From positions 95,273 to 159,272 of the forward strand of contig NZ_FNHW01000001.1 in the NCBI RefSeq assembly GCF_900103485.1: a stretch of DNA of 64,000 nucleotides, written 5' to 3'. Source of the DNA: Fictibacillus solisalsi. GTDB lineage: Bacteria > Bacillota > Bacilli > Bacillales > Fictibacillaceae. Below are positions 43,899 through 53,400 of this stretch, piece after piece (the first letter of the stretch is position 1; the number at the start of each line of letters is the position of its first letter). The notes under the pieces are model-generated. The model worked only from the letters and a program-made list of their open reading frames with translations. It made no database searches and was not told the origin of the DNA. The position numbers were made by a program, and so were the translations under genes.

Positions 43899-45929
43899 TT
43901 ATTGAAGGATACGTGCTTTTTTCAATCGCTGTTTTTTATTAGAGAGTATCCTAAAAAGCGGCCTGCTTAAAATCAGGGACAACAACAGAAAAAGGACAGG
44001 AAAGAGAACGAGATGCCAGATGTCTGAAAGGACAATCTCTTTGATCATGCCTCCCGTTGCTTCGCGCAGCAAGCTGACGCCATAAGTAAAGGGCATATAT
44101 GGATTGAGCCTTTGAAAAAAAGGGGAGGTCATCGACACGGGAAACGTGCCTCCTGAACTTGAGAATTGCAGAACAAGGAATATAACCGCCAATCCTTTGC
44201 CGATGTTTCCAAAAATGAAAACGAGCGAGTAGATGATGGACATGAATACGATGCTCAACAGGATGGAAAACAGCACAAATTGGGGCTTATCCACAATGTA
44301 GGCAGAAATCACAAATAAATTTCCAAGGGAAACCACCAGTGCCTGGAGCATGCCGATTGAAATAAACGTAAGCCATCTTCCCCAAAATAACGCCATACCT
44401 AATTGGCCCTCTTCACTTACTGTTCTGCCGGCTTTAAGAGAAGAAATGAGTAGCATGCCTCCTACCCACAGTGCCAAGACGGTATAAAAGGGAGTCATAG
44501 CAGAGCCGTAATTGGGGATGGGGAAAATTTTATGTTCTTTTAGAACAATCGGAGAAGCAAGAAAATCACTTTCCTTACCAGGGTTGTTTTTTAGCGCCTG
44601 GATTACATCATTCAAATTGTTATTCCGTTTAAATTCTCTAATTTTGTTCGCTGTCTCTATAATGGATTTCTCCATTTGAGGAAGATCATTTTCAGCCAGG
44701 CTGGCCGCCCGGTGGATGGCTTTTTCCATTTTGGGTATATCCCTCTTCATTGCGGCTGCGGCAAGAGTAAGGTCTTTTTTTATTTCGGGAGAATCCCTTT
44801 TTAGTCTGGCTGAAGCCTCGCTTATATTTTTCTTGGCAGCAGGCCAATCTTCCCTGTAATAGACCATGAGATCCTGCAGGGACGTAAGGTTCCCGTTCTG
44901 TTCCCCCAATGTACGACGATTTTTTTCTGTTAACACCCGCAGATTGTTAAGATCATTTTTAATGGTGGTTAACTGTTCAGTTGGATAAGACAGGCCAGGG
45001 GAAGCCTTTTGGGCTTCTCGGGCTTTTTGAATCGCTTGATCGGTCATAGACTGAAGCTCCAATAGGGTGCTGTCTAATGAAACAGCTGTTTGCTCTATGG
45101 ATGGAAGTATGGAAAGACGGTTATCTATGGCTGTGGCCTGATCCAGCACCTGCTGTATTTGTGGAACGGCTTTTTCCGTTTGTGTAAGAAGTGAGCTGAC
45201 CTTCTCGAAATCGGAAGATAATTTTTGAAGGTTCAGTGACACTGTTCTTTTATGCAATAAGGCGAGCTTTTCATCAAGCAAAATAATGCGCTTGGACATT
45301 CGATTGATTTTCGGAAGCTCTTTTTCAAGAGCAAAGAGTTTCTGTTCAAAGCTTTGGATCGTCGGCAGGTTCCTTTCAAGAGTGATTCCCGCCTCGTTGA
45401 ACTTTGAAAAAATAACTTTTCCTACATTTCTTGTGAAGCTGTCGCTCACCTGGTTAATAATGGTGGAGACGCCACTCTGGGTAATTTTTGGAGACACTGC
45501 ATTGATTTTCTCATTCACCGCATAGTCGATGACCGGTTTTTCAGGAGACTGACTCGCAATACTTGCAATCTTTTTGGAAAAGTCTTTCGGGATGTAGAGG
45601 CTTGCATAATAATCGCCCATCACCACACCGTTATGGGCTTTTTCCTTTGTAACAAACGTCCAGCCGAGCTTATGATTATTCTTTAAATTCTGGACGACTT
45701 CATTTCCGATATTGATGTTTTTATCCTGAAACATGGCTCCTCTGTCGTCATTGCTGATGGCAATTTTGATGCCTTCCGTGTTTTCATAGGGATCCCACAT
45801 TGCTTTTATGTTCACCCAGGCATAGACGGACGGAAGAAAAATGAGGCCCATGATTAAAAGGGCGGCAGAAGGGATCCTTAAAACCTCTTCCCAGTCAGTA
45901 CGAAACACATTAAATGCTTTTTTCATCAT
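43899..45929 (-). CDS. yhgE: YhgE/Pip-domain membrane protein
   Basis: 676 residues. One N-terminal membrane helix (about 18-38, LRIPSAALLIMGLIFLPSVYAWVN begins it), an extracytoplasmic region of about 430 residues with the YhgE/Pip domain (AISNDDRGAMFQDKNINIG) and long coiled coils, then five C-terminal helices like an ABC-2 permease. The family includes phage-infection receptor Pip and proteins linked to ESX secretion. Start ATG follows AAAGGATC. Monocistronic. Confidence 0.9.
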   Translation of the reverse strand: MMKKAFNVFRTDWEEVLRIPSAALLIMGLIFLPSVYAWVNIKAMWDPYENTEGIKIAISNDDRGAMFQDKNINIGNEVVQNLKNNHKLGWTFVTKEKAHNGVVMGDYYASLYIPKDFSKKIASIASQSPEKPVIDYAVNEKINAVSPKITQSGVSTIINQVSDSFTRNVGKVIFSKFNEAGITLERNLPTIQSFEQKLFALEKELPKINRMSKRIILLDEKLALLHKRTVSLNLQKLSSDFEKVSSLLTQTEKAVPQIQQVLDQATAIDNRLSILPSIEQTAVSLDSTLLELQSMTDQAIQKAREAQKASPGLSYPTEQLTTIKNDLNNLRVLTEKNRRTLGEQNGNLTSLQDLMVYYREDWPAAKKNISEASARLKRDSPEIKKDLTLAAAAMKRDIPKMEKAIHRAASLAENDLPQMEKSIIETANKIREFKRNNNLNDVIQALKNNPGKESDFLASPIVLKEHKIFPIPNYGSAMTPFYTVLALWVGGMLLISSLKAGRTVSEEGQLGMALFWGRWLTFISIGMLQALVVSLGNLFVISAYIVDKPQFVLFSILLSIVFMSIIYSLVFIFGNIGKGLAVIFLVLQFSSSGGTFPVSMTSPFFQRLNPYMPFTYGVSLLREATGGMIKEIVLSDIWHLVLFPVLFLLLSLILSRPLFRILSNKKQRLKKARILQ

Positions 45930-46073
45930 ATTAGATCCTTTTTTTTAAGTATTGAATCTCACATCTTTCTTAGTTTTTGTTTGAAAGGAGCGTTTATGTA
46001 TTCATTTGATAGTGGACATACCAAAGGGCGTTGTGGTGTACTTAGGTGAGCAGAAATATTGGAGGAAATGATA

Positions 46074-46274
46074 ATGAACGAACATTTGGCCAATGAAATT
46101 TTATCGGATTTGCGAAATGGACATCTCAGTGAATATATTGTGATAAAGGAGGAATTTCCTTTATTTCGTGAGGTTCTTGTAAAGCAGGAAGACAAAAAAG
46201 CATTTAGAGGAATTATTGTTCCTGGCGGTGGGGGAAACATTAAATATTTTTACCAGCCGGGCTGGACAGCATAA
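46074..46274 (+). CDS. Hypothetical protein (66 aa)
   Basis: Start ATG 46074 lies 8 bases after GGAGG. The product starts with a helical HLANEILSDLRNGHLSEY, then FREVLVKQEDKKAFRGIIVPGGGG and ends YFYQPGW. Soluble; no family recognised with confidence. Transcribed alone and closed by a bidirectional terminator. Confidence 0.75.
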   Translation: MNEHLANEILSDLRNGHLSEYIVIKEEFPLFREVLVKQEDKKAFRGIIVPGGGGNIKYFYQPGWTA

Positions 46275-46311
46275 AAAAATCGGCTCCTTTTAAAGGAACC
46301 GATTTTTTATT
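46275..46311. terminator. Bidirectional terminator
   Basis: Stem AAAAATCGGCTCCTTT / AAAGGAACCGATTTTT (one mismatch) between convergent genes. Confidence 0.85.
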
Positions 46312-46726
46312 TTACGATGATGACAGGACAACTTGCCAATTGGGCAACATTGTGACTGACACTTCCTAGCAGTGCTTCTTTTATCAAGCCTTTTCCCGTG
46401 CTTCCAATGACGATCGCATCATAGCCATGCTCGTTTGCATAAGAAGCAATCACATGGCCGGGATCCCCCTCGAAGGTGTGAGTTTCATACTCAATTCCCG
46501 AATCGGAAAGAAACTTCACCGCAGGAAGCAATAATTCCTTATCTTCTTCCTCAATCAGCTCATCAAGATTTATGGTCATTACCGGTTCTTGCATGGGAAG
46601 GTTTTTATTCACATGAACGATGGTCACTCGTTCGGATTCGAATTTTTTGGCCAGTTCCGTCCCGTGCATCAGTGCACGGGCAGAAGAAGGTGAGCCGTCA
46701 AAAGCAATCAAAATTTTATTATACAT
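46307..46726 (-). CDS. Universal stress protein (UspA family)
   Basis: 139 residues. Nucleotide-binding Usp fold with start YNKILIAFDGSPSSARAL and the ATP motif GSTGKGLIKEALLGSVSHNV near the C-terminus. The intact G-x2-G-x9-GS motif indicates an ATP-binding member. Start ATG follows AAGGAAGG. It lies 20 bases after the MFS gene on the same strand and is probably co-transcribed. Confidence 0.93.
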   Translation of the reverse strand: MYNKILIAFDGSPSSARALMHGTELAKKFESERVTIVHVNKNLPMQEPVMTINLDELIEEEDKELLLPAVKFLSDSGIEYETHTFEGDPGHVIASYANEHGYDAIVIGSTGKGLIKEALLGSVSHNVAQLASCPVIIVK

Positions 46727-46746
46727 AAGTATGACCTTCCTTTTAA

Positions 46747-47937
46747 TTAGTGAGAAGCTGTATCAACGTGTGCTAAGTGTTTACGTCCAAATGCAACGAC
46801 AAGCATGGCGAACAGGACAAAGATTGCTCCGGTTACAAAGGGAACATGAGGCGAATAGGTTTCAGCCAATTTGTTTGCCAGCCATGGACCGATGGCTCCT
46901 CCGATAAAGCGGACAAAGCTGTAAGCTGCTGAAGCGGTTGCCCGTTCAACAGGTGCTACTTGCATCACAGCTGTTGTAATTAATGTGTTATTTGTACCAA
47001 GGAACAAGCCGGCCACAATTACAGCAATGATCACCACAATAGCATGATCTGTCCAAATCCCCATAGAAAGCAGGGTCAAAGCAAACAAAATAAGCATGGC
47101 ACACATGGATTTAACAGTACCGAATCTAGCTTGAATCTTCGGTGCTACAAATACAGAAGTAATCGCAAGGCAAAGTCCCCATCCAAGGAAAACGTAACCT
47201 AAGCCGTGTTCATCCAGATTCATAACAAATGGAGAATAAGCCATCAAAGTGAAGAAGCCGATATTGTAGAGAAAAGCCGTAAGTCCGAGCCTGAGCAACC
47301 CTGGATATTTTAAGGCTTTAATCGGATCAAGGATTGAACTTTTTACTTTTGGTTTTGGCACCTGAGGCATTTTAATCAGTAAAGCAAAAAAGGCGATGAC
47401 CATTAAGACACTGACACCGTAAAATGGTCCGCGCCAGGAAATGGAACCGAGTTCCCCTCCGAGAAGAGGCCCGACGGAAATTCCCAACCCAATCGCGGCT
47501 TCATAAAGAATGATGGCTTTTGCCGTTCCGCCGATGGATAATCCAACGATGGCTGACAGTGCGGTAGCAATGAACAGGGAGTTTCCAAGGCCCCAACCGC
47601 CACGGAATCCAACGATTTGAGAGATTGCGTTGGATGAACCTGCTAATGCTGAAAAGACAATAATAAGTAATATACCCGTTAATAACGTCCATTTAACGCC
47701 AACCCGGCTGGAAACCACACCGGTAATCAGCATTGCAACACCGGTAATCAGGTTATAACTTGAAAACAGTAACGAAACCTGGCTCGGAGTTGCGTTAAGC
47801 TGCTTGGCGATAGCAGGGAGAATCGGGTCGACCAATCCTAATCCCATAAACGAAATAATCGTGGCAAAAAAGATGACCCAGATGACCAGTGGCTGTTTGG
47901 CGGACTGATTCTGGATCTCAAGCGTTTCTTGACGCAT
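46747..47937 (-). CDS. MFS multidrug-type transporter
   Basis: 396 residues, twelve membrane helices. MFS motif A-like SSRVGVKWTLLTG after helix 2 and GPLLGGELGS in helix 5 (drug:proton antiporter motif C type). The start is ATG 47937 behind AAAGGGG; the 25-codon longer frame has no site. Divergent from a MerR regulator with palindromic sites between, and followed by a usp gene. Confidence 0.88.
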   Translation of the reverse strand: MRQETLEIQNQSAKQPLVIWVIFFATIISFMGLGLVDPILPAIAKQLNATPSQVSLLFSSYNLITGVAMLITGVVSSRVGVKWTLLTGILLIIVFSALAGSSNAISQIVGFRGGWGLGNSLFIATALSAIVGLSIGGTAKAIILYEAAIGLGISVGPLLGGELGSISWRGPFYGVSVLMVIAFFALLIKMPQVPKPKVKSSILDPIKALKYPGLLRLGLTAFLYNIGFFTLMAYSPFVMNLDEHGLGYVFLGWGLCLAITSVFVAPKIQARFGTVKSMCAMLILFALTLLSMGIWTDHAIVVIIAVIVAGLFLGTNNTLITTAVMQVAPVERATASAAYSFVRFIGGAIGPWLANKLAETYSPHVPFVTGAIFVLFAMLVVAFGRKHLAHVDTASH

Positions 47938-48024
47938 GCTGAAAAACCCCTTTTCATGAAATTTAGTTAATAAAGTTAAATGTAGTGCACGCAAAATAAA
48001 ATCAATACTCACCCAGTATAATAC

Positions 48025-48048
48025 AGGTTAACCTTTACGTCAACGTAA
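48025..48048. promoter_or_regulatory. Palindromic operator pair in the MFS/MerR promoter region
   Basis: AGGTTAACCT (48025-48034, perfect) and TTACGT-CA-ACGTAA (48035-48048, perfect arms) lie side by side. On the minus strand TTGACG-N17-TATACT (MFS promoter) overlaps both. Consistent with MerR-type binding between -35 and -10. Confidence 0.55.
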
Positions 48049-48131
48049 CCATTTCCTTTTTTATATTGATTTATGTTATTTTGAATATAGAGTTTTGGAA
48101 TCCAACGTTTTTTTAAAAGGAGATTTTTGAA

Positions 48132-48563
48132 ATGACGGGTTTAAAAATAGATGAAGTAGCAAAACAAAGCGGACTGACAAAAAGGACAATCCGTTACTAT
48201 GAACAGATCGGGCTGCTTTCTTCACCGCCCAGAAGTGAGGGAGGATTCAGACTATATTCAGAAGACCATGTTAATTTCTTGAAGAAGATTACAAATGCCA
48301 AAGAAGTTATGGGTTTTTCTCTTGCTGAACTTCAGGAATTTATTAAGCTCAGCGACATGCTTGAACTGCAGCGGCATGACTACAGAAAGGTTAAAGGCAC
48401 AGAACTGCAAAAAGAAAAGCTGGAAAAGGTCTTTCATACCGTAGAAGAGCAATTAAAACTTTTGGAGCAGAAAAAGAAGAATATATTAAAGGTTGAAAGT
48501 GATCTGGTTTCTCTCAGGGACCGTGCACAAGCAGCACTCATTCGTTTTGAAGAGGAGAAATAA
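48132..48563 (+). CDS. MerR-family transcriptional regulator
   Basis: 143 residues. N-terminal MerR helix-turn-helix (IDEVAKQSGLTKRTIRYYEQIGLL, with GGFRLYSEDHV as the wing) and a long dimerisation coiled coil (75-135). No metal-binding Cys, so a small-molecule or general stress ligand is more likely than metal. Start ATG follows AAAAGGAGA. Divergent from the MFS transporter it probably controls. Confidence 0.92.
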   Translation: MTGLKIDEVAKQSGLTKRTIRYYEQIGLLSSPPRSEGGFRLYSEDHVNFLKKITNAKEVMGFSLAELQEFIKLSDMLELQRHDYRKVKGTELQKEKLEKVFHTVEEQLKLLEQKKKNILKVESDLVSLRDRAQAALIRFEEEK

Positions 48564-48565
48564 AA

Positions 48566-48590
48566 ATGCCGGCAGACAGGCCGGCTGATG
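48566..48590 (+). terminator. GC-rich hairpin after the MerR gene
   Basis: Stem GCCGGC / GCCGGC without a T run; terminator role uncertain. Confidence 0.4.
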
Positions 48591-48597
48591 AAACGAT

Positions 48598-49233
48598 TTA
48601 ATGGGTTTGTTGAATAACATTTCCTTCTGCCGGAATGGGATTTTCCTTGAGTAAACGTGCAAAGTGATACAGGTTGTATCCCATAATTTCGGCATGCTGC
48701 ATGGTAAATTCATTTTCATATCCTTTCGCTTCGATATAAGAAGGTCCAGGGCCCGCTTCTCCTACCCAATAGGTGTCTACATTTGGCGGAATGGTAAAGC
48801 CGATGTGCGAAAGTGCATAAATCACGGAGCGGCTTACATGTTTTGCCCCGTCCTCATTGCCCGTGACCACAACACCGCCAACTTTGTTATAAAAGATGTA
48901 TTGACCTTGCTCATTAGTTTCACTGCTTGCCCCGTATAGACGTTCGATCAAAACAGTGGTCAGACTGCTTTGTTGCCCAAGCCATATGGGAGAGCCAATG
49001 ACCAAAACGTCCGCTTCTTTTACTTTTTCATAAATGACAGGCCATTCATCCTGATCGCTGATTGCCTCTCCGGTAACGCCATATTCAATATTATAATCAG
49101 CAAGTGTAACAATTTCTGTTACCATTTCCTTTTTGTCAAAAATTTTCACCACTTCATCTATTAAGGCCCTGGTATTTGATGGTTGATTGCTTTTATTTAG
49201 TGTGCAATTAATTACTAATGCCTTTAATGTCAT
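48598..49233 (-). CDS. Flavodoxin-fold NAD(P)H-dependent FMN reductase
   Basis: 211 residues. FMN-binding start ALVINCTLNKSNQPSNTRALIDE, central GSPIWLGQQSSLTTVLIERL and the flavodoxin-like VVVTGNEDGAKH. Quinone or flavin reductase role is typical of the family. Start ATG is preceded by a weak AAGGAGTG site. Confidence 0.88.
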   Translation of the reverse strand: MTLKALVINCTLNKSNQPSNTRALIDEVVKIFDKKEMVTEIVTLADYNIEYGVTGEAISDQDEWPVIYEKVKEADVLVIGSPIWLGQQSSLTTVLIERLYGASSETNEQGQYIFYNKVGGVVVTGNEDGAKHVSRSVIYALSHIGFTIPPNVDTYWVGEAGPGPSYIEAKGYENEFTMQHAEIMGYNLYHFARLLKENPIPAEGNVIQQTH

Positions 49234-49338
49234 TTTTTTGATTTCACTCCTTGTCGGCTGTTTTTACTTCTATATCTGTACCCCTTTCTGTTTTATAAAA
49301 ACATCGAGCTGTTTTATACAATACATCACCACAAACAA

Positions 49339-49368
49339 ACCGCAGGCTTCCGGAAGGCCGCCTGCGGT
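49339..49368 (-). terminator. Terminator of the bacillolysin gene
   Basis: Stem ACCGCAGGC / GCCTGCGGT with a partly self-complementary loop; TTTGTTTG follows on the minus strand. Confidence 0.7.
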
Positions 49369-49382
49369 GAGTATCCTTTTTA

Positions 49383-51026
49383 TTAATTTACGCCTACATT
49401 GGTCCATGCTGTTTTTACTGCATTGTATTCAGTGCTGGTGCTGCCATATAAATCTGCTGTTGCACTAAGTAATGCCGCACGTGCACCACTGAAATTGGTC
49501 GATGGTGTCATGTAGCGGGTCAGTGCTCTGTAATATATTTGTTCGGCTTTCGCTTTTCCAATCGCGGTAATGGTATTGTAGGCGGCTTTGTTTGGAATTC
49601 CGCTGTTCGTATGCACGCCGCCATTGTCACTGGACGTGTTCACATAACCGCTCATGTGGTCGGGCTGTCCGTAAAGTTTTGGATTGGATAAACTGCGCAG
49701 ACCATCTCCAGCTGTGCCAGGTGTATAAACATCTTCTCCCATCAGCCAGTCATTTGGATCAAGGAAATAACCGAATACATCAGACATGGATTCATTCAGT
49801 GCCCCGGACTGATACGAGTAATTGAGTCCGGCTGTCCGTTCTGTTACAGCATGTGTTAACTCATGTGCTACAATATCAAGTGCTCCTGACAATGGACGGA
49901 AGACTTGTCCATCTCCATCTCCATAAACCATCTGTGAACCATTCCAGAACGCATTGTTGTAACCGGAACTATAGTGAACGGTAGACCTGATGGTGGAGCC
50001 TGCATTGTCAAAGCTGTTGCGTCCATGCGTAGTTTTATAATAATCATACACTTTGCCGGCATAGTAGTTCGCGTCTACATCCGCGCCCTGGTTGGAGGCG
50101 GTCCAAGCGTTGTTTGTATCTGTTGAATAAACACCAGGAAGGCTTGATCCGTTTCTTGCTGTGTACGTCTCAATCACACCGGACATGGCTTTGGTTGTGT
50201 CATACAAATAGTAGGTGCCGGCAGACAGGTAGGTGTTCAGCGTTTTATTGTCGCCAAGAACACCGTAGCCAGAACCGGTCGCAGGTCCGTCACTATTCAC
50301 GGCGTTAATGCTTTTCAGGACTTTGCCGCTGTTTGCATCCACATATACCTGCCAGTTTGCAGGATAAGGATCAATGAATTGAAGCGCCACCCGGTAGGCG
50401 AGCTTGTATTTATTTTGGTCCTTGAAGATGACCAGTTTTGACTTTTCGACCGTGTCGCTGATCTTTGCTCCTTTAAAAGCAAGCGGTTTGCTTTTCTCTT
50501 TTTTCGGTTTTTCACCGATATGTTTCCAGGCAGCATTGATCGCGCGGGTATTTGTGAATTTTTTGGTTGATTTTATATTTTCAGGAAGGTTGGCATGAAC
50601 ATCTCCATTAATCGCCGTGATTTTTCCTTGTTGATCGGTGTGGACCATGAACACGGCTCCATCAACAGGTACACCATTGATGGATTGGTTAAATACATAA
50701 TGAGTCATGCCCAGGTTGTCCTTTTCTTTCGAAAGTAAATGAAGATGATGAGAACCATTGAATTGAAATAATTGTTTATTGCCGTCAATAAAGGCGAGGA
50801 CGTCTTTCTCGGTATGGTATGTACCTTTTGAAAGTTTCCCTGCAATAAAGGAAGGAATGGCTTTGCCTTTGGTTGTTGTGACTTGGACTTGAGGAGTAAG
50901 GGTTTTGCTATTCTCATGAAGAACAAGCTTTTGCGATTTTGTGCCAGGTTCGTTGGCTGCTGCTGCCTGATAGGCGGAACTGAACAACAGACCGGCGGAT
51001 AGTAAAGCAATGAAACCTTTTTTCAT
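49383..51026 (-). CDS. npr: Bacillolysin, thermolysin-like M4 neutral protease
   Basis: 547 residues, standard pre-pro length. Signal peptide 1-24, FTP and PepSY propeptide to about 243, then the mature enzyme. Zinc ligands His 388, His 392 (HELTHAVTE) and Glu 412 (NESMSD), catalytic Glu 389, and the active-site His in GGVHTNSGIPNKA. Secreted endopeptidase. Start ATG follows GGAGGGT. Unlike the protease at 30.8 kb it is a canonical thermolysin. Confidence 0.96.
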   Translation of the reverse strand: MKKGFIALLSAGLLFSSAYQAAAANEPGTKSQKLVLHENSKTLTPQVQVTTTKGKAIPSFIAGKLSKGTYHTEKDVLAFIDGNKQLFQFNGSHHLHLLSKEKDNLGMTHYVFNQSINGVPVDGAVFMVHTDQQGKITAINGDVHANLPENIKSTKKFTNTRAINAAWKHIGEKPKKEKSKPLAFKGAKISDTVEKSKLVIFKDQNKYKLAYRVALQFIDPYPANWQVYVDANSGKVLKSINAVNSDGPATGSGYGVLGDNKTLNTYLSAGTYYLYDTTKAMSGVIETYTARNGSSLPGVYSTDTNNAWTASNQGADVDANYYAGKVYDYYKTTHGRNSFDNAGSTIRSTVHYSSGYNNAFWNGSQMVYGDGDGQVFRPLSGALDIVAHELTHAVTERTAGLNYSYQSGALNESMSDVFGYFLDPNDWLMGEDVYTPGTAGDGLRSLSNPKLYGQPDHMSGYVNTSSDNGGVHTNSGIPNKAAYNTITAIGKAKAEQIYYRALTRYMTPSTNFSGARAALLSATADLYGSTSTEYNAVKTAWTNVGVN

Positions 51027-51196
51027 AAAATACCCTCCTAATGTTCTTTATAGGGGGCGCCCTTAATTTCATCATAGCACAGGGGAATATTTACGGTATT
51101 GGGAAAAAAAGAGTGTTTTCCTTTTAAATTCCTCTATCTCCGGCATGTTGTTTTCCCAAGTGTCAAGACACTAAAAATAGAGTATAATTTTTTGTC

Positions 51197-51439
51197 ATGT
51201 TTATCACAAGTCTGGAAAATCTTGAAGTCTTATCCTGCCGGGAAGCTGAAGTGGACAAGTTATTGGAGGAGATCCGTACCAAATCCAGATTGATTATGCC
51301 AGGAGAGAGGAACTTTAAGGATCGGGCTGCTGTGAAGAGGAAGTGCTGTTTTTTTATAATTATGACTTTTTGCCTGAAAATAATTAAAAATATGATTATT
51401 CCCATAATCTCTTTAAACAAAACCTGTTTTGTGCTATAA
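51197..51439 (+). CDS. Doubtful short ORF (80 aa)
   Basis: The first 45 residues look soluble and helical (REAEVDKLLEEIRTKSRLI), the rest is a hydrophobic, AT-driven tail. A TATAAT box lies 10 bases upstream, but there is no ribosome site, so if real it would be leaderless. It is the only candidate in the 480-base gap between npr and the next gene; the gap otherwise shows only the dyad GTGTCAAGACAC (51158-51169). Confidence 0.2.
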   Translation: MFITSLENLEVLSCREAEVDKLLEEIRTKSRLIMPGERNFKDRAAVKRKCCFFIIMTFCLKIIKNMIIPIISLNKTCFVL

Positions 51440-51507
51440 TTAATAGAATAAATAAAAAAATATTTGGGTTTTTTCGCTTTTTGCCCCTCATATTGGAAAG
51501 GGGATTG

Positions 51508-51747
51508 ATGACCATGAATCAATCTAAAATTCAAGAGATGTTGGTCGATTTAAAAGCAAAACAATACATTGAATCAGAAATAACCCACACATTAAGTCAA
51601 AATAACATTCCTTTACTTTCAATCAGCTACAGCAAAAAGGAACATGTTTTTCAACTAAAATATACCGACAATCAAGAGATCGTTTCATTTGCAAACGTAA
51701 CAGCCGCAATGGATGCAATAACCGCGGAATTTTGCAGACATAAATGA
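51508..51747 (+). CDS. Small hypothetical protein (79 aa)
   Basis: ATG 51508 with a second ATG two codons later, behind AAAGGGG. A helical start (QSKIQEMLVDLKAKQYI) and beta-like middle (LLSISYSKKEHVFQLKYTD) suggest a small alpha/beta fold. No family recognised. It is closed by a strong terminator. Confidence 0.75.
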   Translation: MTMNQSKIQEMLVDLKAKQYIESEITHTLSQNNIPLLSISYSKKEHVFQLKYTDNQEIVSFANVTAAMDAITAEFCRHK

Positions 51748-51748
51748 G

Positions 51749-51775
51749 CACCGTGTTTTCACGGTGTTTTTTTTT
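51749..51775 (+). terminator. Terminator of the 79-aa gene
   Basis: Stem CACCGTG / CACGGTG, TTTT loop, nine T. Confidence 0.9.
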
Positions 51776-51855
51776 GGGGATGAAAGGCGGAATTATATTA
51801 CAACTCCCGGGTTATGGTATAATCAGGCGAAATTAATTATAGAAAGAGGCAAAGC

Positions 51856-52347
51856 ATGCTATCATTTGAAGAAAAAATAGAACTTATTGAAACTCACTTT
51901 CCACAATTGACCAGGAAAAATATTTCACTTGGACGAGTCAATTACCATCTGGAGGACAGCAAAAGGGACAAGAAAATAGTCGTACAGCAGCTGCATCCGA
52001 ACGGAAATGGCTTTGTTTACGCAGGCCATCTTGACCGCCGGCAAAAGAATGAAAAAGAATTGGTTAACATTCGCGACTACAGCTCAGAGGCTCTTATTTC
52101 ACTCATTTCAGGTTCTATAGACTATTTAAGCAGCGAAGAATCAGTGGCTGCTCCTGAGCCGGAAGTACCTGTGAAAGAAACATGGACAGGCGGTGCCGAC
52201 AATGAAAGACTTCTTCTCGTTCATGAGGATGAACTATGGAATATTTATGCAGGCCTGAATTTGGAAGCAGCGTTTGAATCTTATAAAGAAGCACACGATT
52301 ATCTTGTGGAAGAAGGATTTGAAAAAATTCCAAGCTCCTCTCGCTAG
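51856..52347 (+). CDS. Conserved-type hypothetical protein (163 aa)
   Basis: Soluble. N-terminal half (LTRKNISLGRVNYHLEDS, HPNGNGFVYAGHL, LVNIRDYSSE) has the look of a conserved Bacillus protein; a Pro/Glu-rich linker (residues 96-108) leads to a C-terminal part (LWNIYAGLNLEAAFESYKEAHDYL). No function assigned. The start ATG follows AAAGAGG. Confidence 0.75.
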   Translation: MLSFEEKIELIETHFPQLTRKNISLGRVNYHLEDSKRDKKIVVQQLHPNGNGFVYAGHLDRRQKNEKELVNIRDYSSEALISLISGSIDYLSSEESVAAPEPEVPVKETWTGGADNERLLLVHEDELWNIYAGLNLEAAFESYKEAHDYLVEEGFEKIPSSSR

Positions 52348-52412
52348 GCATTCTGTAATGGGGAAAGGAACCTTTTTATAGAGAGATATTTCATTTTACA
52401 AGGAGTATTTTA

Positions 52413-53255
52413 ATGAATAAAAACCAGGAATTACATCAGTTTCTTTTAAAAAGGGCCAGGAATCTGACCGAGGAATGGTATAATTCTCTCGATAAAACCA
52501 GCACTTCCGGCGTGTATACTTCTCATGATCCGACAGTGATAGAAACGCTGAAAGCTCAAAATTATGAATTTCATATTCATTTATGCGAGGTTCTTGTAAA
52601 GCCTGAAGAGGCTTTCTTTAAAGAATTTGAAGAGTGGATCATAAAAATTGCCAAAGACAATGAGCATATGCGCACTCCTATCCATTTGATCATTAAAGAG
52701 TTCATGAGGGTACGCCAACAATATTTTGATTATATCAGTGAGTTTGCGGCATTAAACCGGGATACATTGCATCAAGAGGAAATCGATGAATGGAACCGTC
52801 TGGTCATTAAGGTCTTTGATTCCGTCATGCTGCAATTTATCGAGGAAACCCATAAATATTCCACCGATCGATTGCGTGCCCAGCAGGAACTACTTAATGA
52901 ATTAAGTTCTCCTGTGATTTCCCTGAACAACGATACGGCATTGTTGCCTCTTGTTGGGGATGTTGACACAACGAGAGCCAAATATATTCTAGAAAATACA
53001 TTGAACCAGTGTGTACAAAAGCGGATCGCCCATTTGTTTATCGATTTATCAGGGGTAGTCATGATCGATACAATGGTAGCACACGAACTGTTTCAGTTGA
53101 TTGATGCCCTGGATCTTGTTGGTGTAAAGACAACATTGTCCGGGATCCGCCCGGAGATTGCCACAACTGCGGTTCAACTGGGTCTGTCCTTTGACCGTGT
53201 ATCGGTGACCTCAACGCTTGCCCAAGCGATTGATTTTAAAAACCAAGAGAAATAA
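52413..53255 (+). CDS. rsbRD: Stressosome protein RsbRD (RsbR paralogue, STAS domain)
   Basis: 280 residues. N-terminal RsbRD-type helical sensor domain (1-155) and C-terminal STAS domain (160-280). The phosphorylatable Thr positions are kept: one in SLNNDTALLPLVGD and one in SGVVMIDTMVAHE. RsbR proteins form the stressosome with RsbS and RsbT and control sigma-B. Like B. subtilis yqhA this is a lone gene away from the sigB operon. Start ATG follows AAGGAG. Confidence 0.93.
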   Translation: MNKNQELHQFLLKRARNLTEEWYNSLDKTSTSGVYTSHDPTVIETLKAQNYEFHIHLCEVLVKPEEAFFKEFEEWIIKIAKDNEHMRTPIHLIIKEFMRVRQQYFDYISEFAALNRDTLHQEEIDEWNRLVIKVFDSVMLQFIEETHKYSTDRLRAQQELLNELSSPVISLNNDTALLPLVGDVDTTRAKYILENTLNQCVQKRIAHLFIDLSGVVMIDTMVAHELFQLIDALDLVGVKTTLSGIRPEIATTAVQLGLSFDRVSVTSTLAQAIDFKNQEK

Positions 53256-53268
53256 TACTTATCCGCAT

Positions 53269-53308
53269 AAAAAACAGCATTTACATTTCGTAATGCTGTT
53301 TTTTTTTT
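53269..53308 (+). terminator. Terminator of rsbRD
   Basis: Stem AACAGCATTTAC / GTAATGCTGTT and a ten-T run. Confidence 0.85.
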
Positions 53309-53400
53309 CAATTTTTAAATCAAGAGGGTATGATATACATAAAAGCTTTTTCAAAAAGAGCTGCAGGATCTAACAACAAAGGTTCGAAAAAGGAGGAACT

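Noticed and set aside
51163..51534. 123-codon minus-strand frame upstream of npr
   Set aside because: Low-complexity Ile/Lys/Phe composition from AT-rich DNA, no ribosome site.
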